From Tausonia pullulans (lineage: Eukaryota > Basidiomycota > Tremellomycetes > Cystofilobasidiales > Mrakiaceae): a stretch of 64,000 nucleotides of DNA. The stretch lies in the NCBI GenBank assembly GCA_951802195.1, contig OX637621.1, positions 1,054,001-1,118,000 on the forward strand, in the 5' to 3' direction. Below are positions 61,801 through 64,000 of the stretch, in pieces. A model generated the notes under the pieces. That model did no database searches, was not told where the DNA came from, and saw only the letters and a program-made list of their open reading frames with translations. The translations under genes and the position numbers were made by a program. The stretch's first letter is position 1. Every line of letters starts with the position of its first letter.

Positions 61801-62515
61801 ATAGCGGAAAGCGCTCGACAGAGTTTCACGCACCCGGTAGCTGTCGATTAGGAAGCTGAGCACGGCCTCGAGGATGGTGATGCTGGCGTGCAATTGTCTC
61901 GTTAGACGTACCCACATATAGGCAAGGGGAGCAGTGAACTCACGCAACGATCAACGCACTCCCAACACCTCGAACGGACTTTTCTACGAGTGCCACAGTC
62001 GCTTCTGAGAGAAAAGGAGACTAGTTCAGCAGCATGGACTGACCGTCAGAGATGCAAAGGGGGCCGGCCATCTCCGAGACGAAGTCGACGGACGGACCTT
62101 GGCTCTTCTGCTCGAGCACATCCGGGATAGCTTTGAGAGTGACAAGCGCATGTTGAGCAGCGCTGCAGCCAGCCATGATTTCCTTCTTGGCCGAGGCAAC
62201 ATTGAGGTTCGTTTGGGTTGAGAGGAGTAGAAGCGAGGTGAGAAGGATGATGAGGCCGAGAATGGGCGGGCTGAGGACGCTCAGAGGGAGGAGGGTCCGC
62301 GAGTCGAGATAGGGAGGGAGCCTGGGGACTAGGTCGACGGTCGAATCGTAATAATCGTCTTTTATCTCTTGTGACGAGGACAAGACGCCCTGGGAGGTTT
62401 GAAGCAAGGTCGAGGAGGCTTCCCTGGCGGGCGAGGGCGAGGGTAGCCACGAGGGAGCTGAAGACGGCGCCGAGGGACGGAGCCGCTCTGGGAAGAAGCC
62501 CTTAAGGTCCCACAT
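58864..62515 (-). CDS. PRM1: Plasma membrane fusion protein Prm1, 970 aa
   Basis: A multi-span membrane protein that stabilises membrane merger during mating-cell fusion. Blocks matching the family: the span PLSVLSPPILGLIILLTSL with CSAAQHALVTLKAIP, AITILEAVLSFLIDSYR directly followed by STYLCALELLVFGSL, LPTLNDVREKLDSF, a span IGLIVASGVIIILVLLYLE, HPLALAPLLIGVLGLVACG, and a late span (GLWIAVVIAGLITMAW) with a long Ser/Pro-rich tail. Exons in coding order: 62515-62044, 62004-61944, 61882-61834, 61771-61700, 61639-61599, 61586-61569, 61530-61297, 61237-61080, 61012-60722, 60656-60396, 60331-60192, 60128-60082, 60009-59825, 59747-58864; total 2913 nt. Exon 6 is 18 nt. The ATG at 62515 is the first in frame. 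It ends 149 bp from TRM140 (convergent). Confidence 0.9.
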
Positions 62516-62941
62516 GAGAAGGTTGGAGGAGGGAGAGAGAAGGAACAATGAAGAGGAACTGTGAGAAGAGAAAGCGACCAGCGGTGTATAGAGGACGAGG
62601 CGTGGTGACGCGAGAGCGAGAGAGGTCGGCCAGCGACAAGACAGTAGTGAAGAGGGGAAGACTGGATGAGATGGTCGTGGTTGGAGCGTTGAGAGGGAGT
62701 GGAAGGAACATTCTGGAGACTAAGGGGCTGTGCAACAAGGTCAGGTCGGGTTGAGTGGTGAAGGTTGGAAGAGAACAAAGGGAGACAAGATGTGACGCGG
62801 TGATTCCATTCACGACCGGCCCCTGTCGAGCTACGTTTCAGCTAAGACTCCCTTTGATCACTGCAGAAAAAGAACATGAGAGAAAAAGCGAAGATATCAA
62901 GTAAACTTAAATCTGAAGCAGAGTACAATAACTCGTCCGTG
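62516..62941. other. Promoter region of PRM1
   Basis: 426 bp between the PRM1 start and the stop of the upstream minus-strand gene. I saw no clear pheromone-response element or CArG box by eye. Confidence 0.4.
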
Positions 62942-63948
62942 TCATCGCGGGAAGGACGGTCCAGCGGGTCCAGGGCCGGGGAGTACCGAGTGCCAGAAGT
63001 CGTCACCGAGTTCCCTGTTAGTGCGACATGGGCAATCGTCAGCATTGAATGATGGAGATCCACCGTGGACGCTCAGAAGACTCACATATCCAAGAATGCC
63101 AGCTCTCCGAGACCACCCGCGGCGCCGTCGCTCAGCAAGTCCGCTCCATCGACGAAGGGGATATCGCCAAAGTCTCCCGGCCAGAGAAAGGCTCCGCCGC
63201 CGCCGCCGTTTGCATCTCCGTTCCTTTGTGCGTCACCGGCCGAAAGGTGGGAGGGCGTTGTCGAGGAGAGTGGTACACTGAGTGTCGAAGCTGACTGACT
63301 GACACCGGGAGTGTACGGCCGGTTTGGCAGAGCCTGATTGGTCTGGGAGGGAGAGTCGGTGTTGTACGCGTAGCGAGCTGGGAGAATGGGGGAGGCGTTG
63401 CCCGTGGTCGATATCCATTCGTCCGAGGAGAAGCTCTGGCGAAGTTTCTTGGCAACCGTGCGGAGAAGGAGTGCATGCCTGTGATGGCAATTGATCTCAG
63501 CGAAGGGCAGGCAGACGGAACGGAACTGAATGAAAATAAGTCGTACCTAATCCCGAGGTGCTGCCGATCTGGAGAGGCGTTTGCTAGGCAGAATATAACC
63601 TGGTGGATCAAAGATGGGATCAGAAGGAGAGCATGCGTGGATGCCGAAGGGTCAACGCCGACCTTTTGAATGAGCTCTATCTGATAGTGATAAATCACCA
63701 AGCAAGTTAGCAAGAGCGCGCGGCCGTGTCAAAACGTATATACGCCTACTAACGATGGGCTTAGTGTCGCCATGGAAGACCGCGCCGGAATAGAGCGCCT
63801 TGAGAAGAAAGACAGCTAAAGGAGGGCGCATCAGCCGGTGCACCTGCGAGGCTGAATATTCGTGAGAAGAACTGAAGCACTCACCCGCGTAGGTGAACCA
63901 GAGGAAGAAGCGACCTGGCAAGAAAGGCAAAGCACCGCCGGGATGTAG
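62942..63948 (-). CDS. 3' part of a probable fungal-specific transcription factor (partial)
   Basis: Visible exons in coding order: 63948-63885, 63815-63754, 63680-63547, 63478-63086, 63014-62942; the frame is continuous to a TGA and the 5' part lies outside the window. The product reads FLPGRFFLWFTYA, then AVFLLKALYSGAVFH and HALLLIPSLIHQVIF, hydrophobic helices with the look of the C-terminal end of the fungal Zn-cluster middle homology domain. A Pro/Ser/Gly-rich tail with acidic and hydrophobic patches follows (FLWPGDFGDIPFVDGADLL), resembling an activation region. The family call is tentative, since no DNA-binding domain is visible; a membrane protein is the main alternative. The phase of the first visible exon agrees with a normal acceptor (GGTTAG). 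Confidence 0.55.
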
Positions 63949-64000
63949 CTAACCAAAAGTAAGCTTCGAGGTCAGTTTAGTCTCGCCACTTGAGGTGGAG

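Overview
The window is nuclear DNA of a GC-rich basidiomycete. The protein families, the dense short introns (mostly about 50-80 nt, GTRNGT...YAG) and the frequent very small exons suggest Pucciniomycotina, probably a red or white yeast of the Microbotryomycetes (Rhodotorula/Sporobolomyces/Leucosporidium type). This placement is inference from sequence style only. Gene models were spliced by hand, requiring GT..AG borders, an unbroken frame and agreement with conserved family motifs. Exon lengths of every closed model sum to a multiple of three. No rRNA, tRNA, CRISPR array or intact transposon was recognised.

Layout. 1.1-10.5 kb: two long Ser/Pro-rich proteins of unknown function on +. 11.4-19.2 kb: a full-length ABCC (Yor1/MRP-like) transporter split into 50 coding exons (+), convergent with PEX3 (-). 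21.5-23.4 kb: a mitochondrial FAD/folate-type carrier (+) divergent from PEX3. 23.7-25.7 kb: an SRF/Mcm1-type MADS-box factor (-). 26.9-29.3 kb: a small one-membrane-span protein (-) divergent from ATP synthase subunit f (ATP17, +). 32.1-37.4 kb: a 1260-aa Zn2Cys6 regulator (+). 37.8-40.7 kb: a DHA1-type MFS exporter (-). 41.0-42.9 kb: ARP1/centractin (-). 43.2-45.9 kb: one continuous reading frame joining a SET domain to the tRNA wobble deaminase subunit Tad3 (-). 46.2-47.9 kb: a small basic protein and an F-box-like protein (+). 48.1-49.2 kb: a poorly resolved F-box-like gene or remnant. 49.9-58.7 kb: UTP12/DIP2, PEP7/VAC1 and TRM140/METTL2-like tRNA m3C methyltransferase, all +. 58.9-62.5 kb: PRM1, a plasma-membrane fusion protein (-). 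62.9-63.9 kb: the 3' part of a probable fungal transcription factor (-), cut by the window edge.

This is core eukaryotic gene content, not an operon or metabolic cluster. The strongest signals are the splicing architecture (an 8-nt exon and many 9-40-nt exons, about 170 introns in 64 kb) and the SET-Tad3 fusion.
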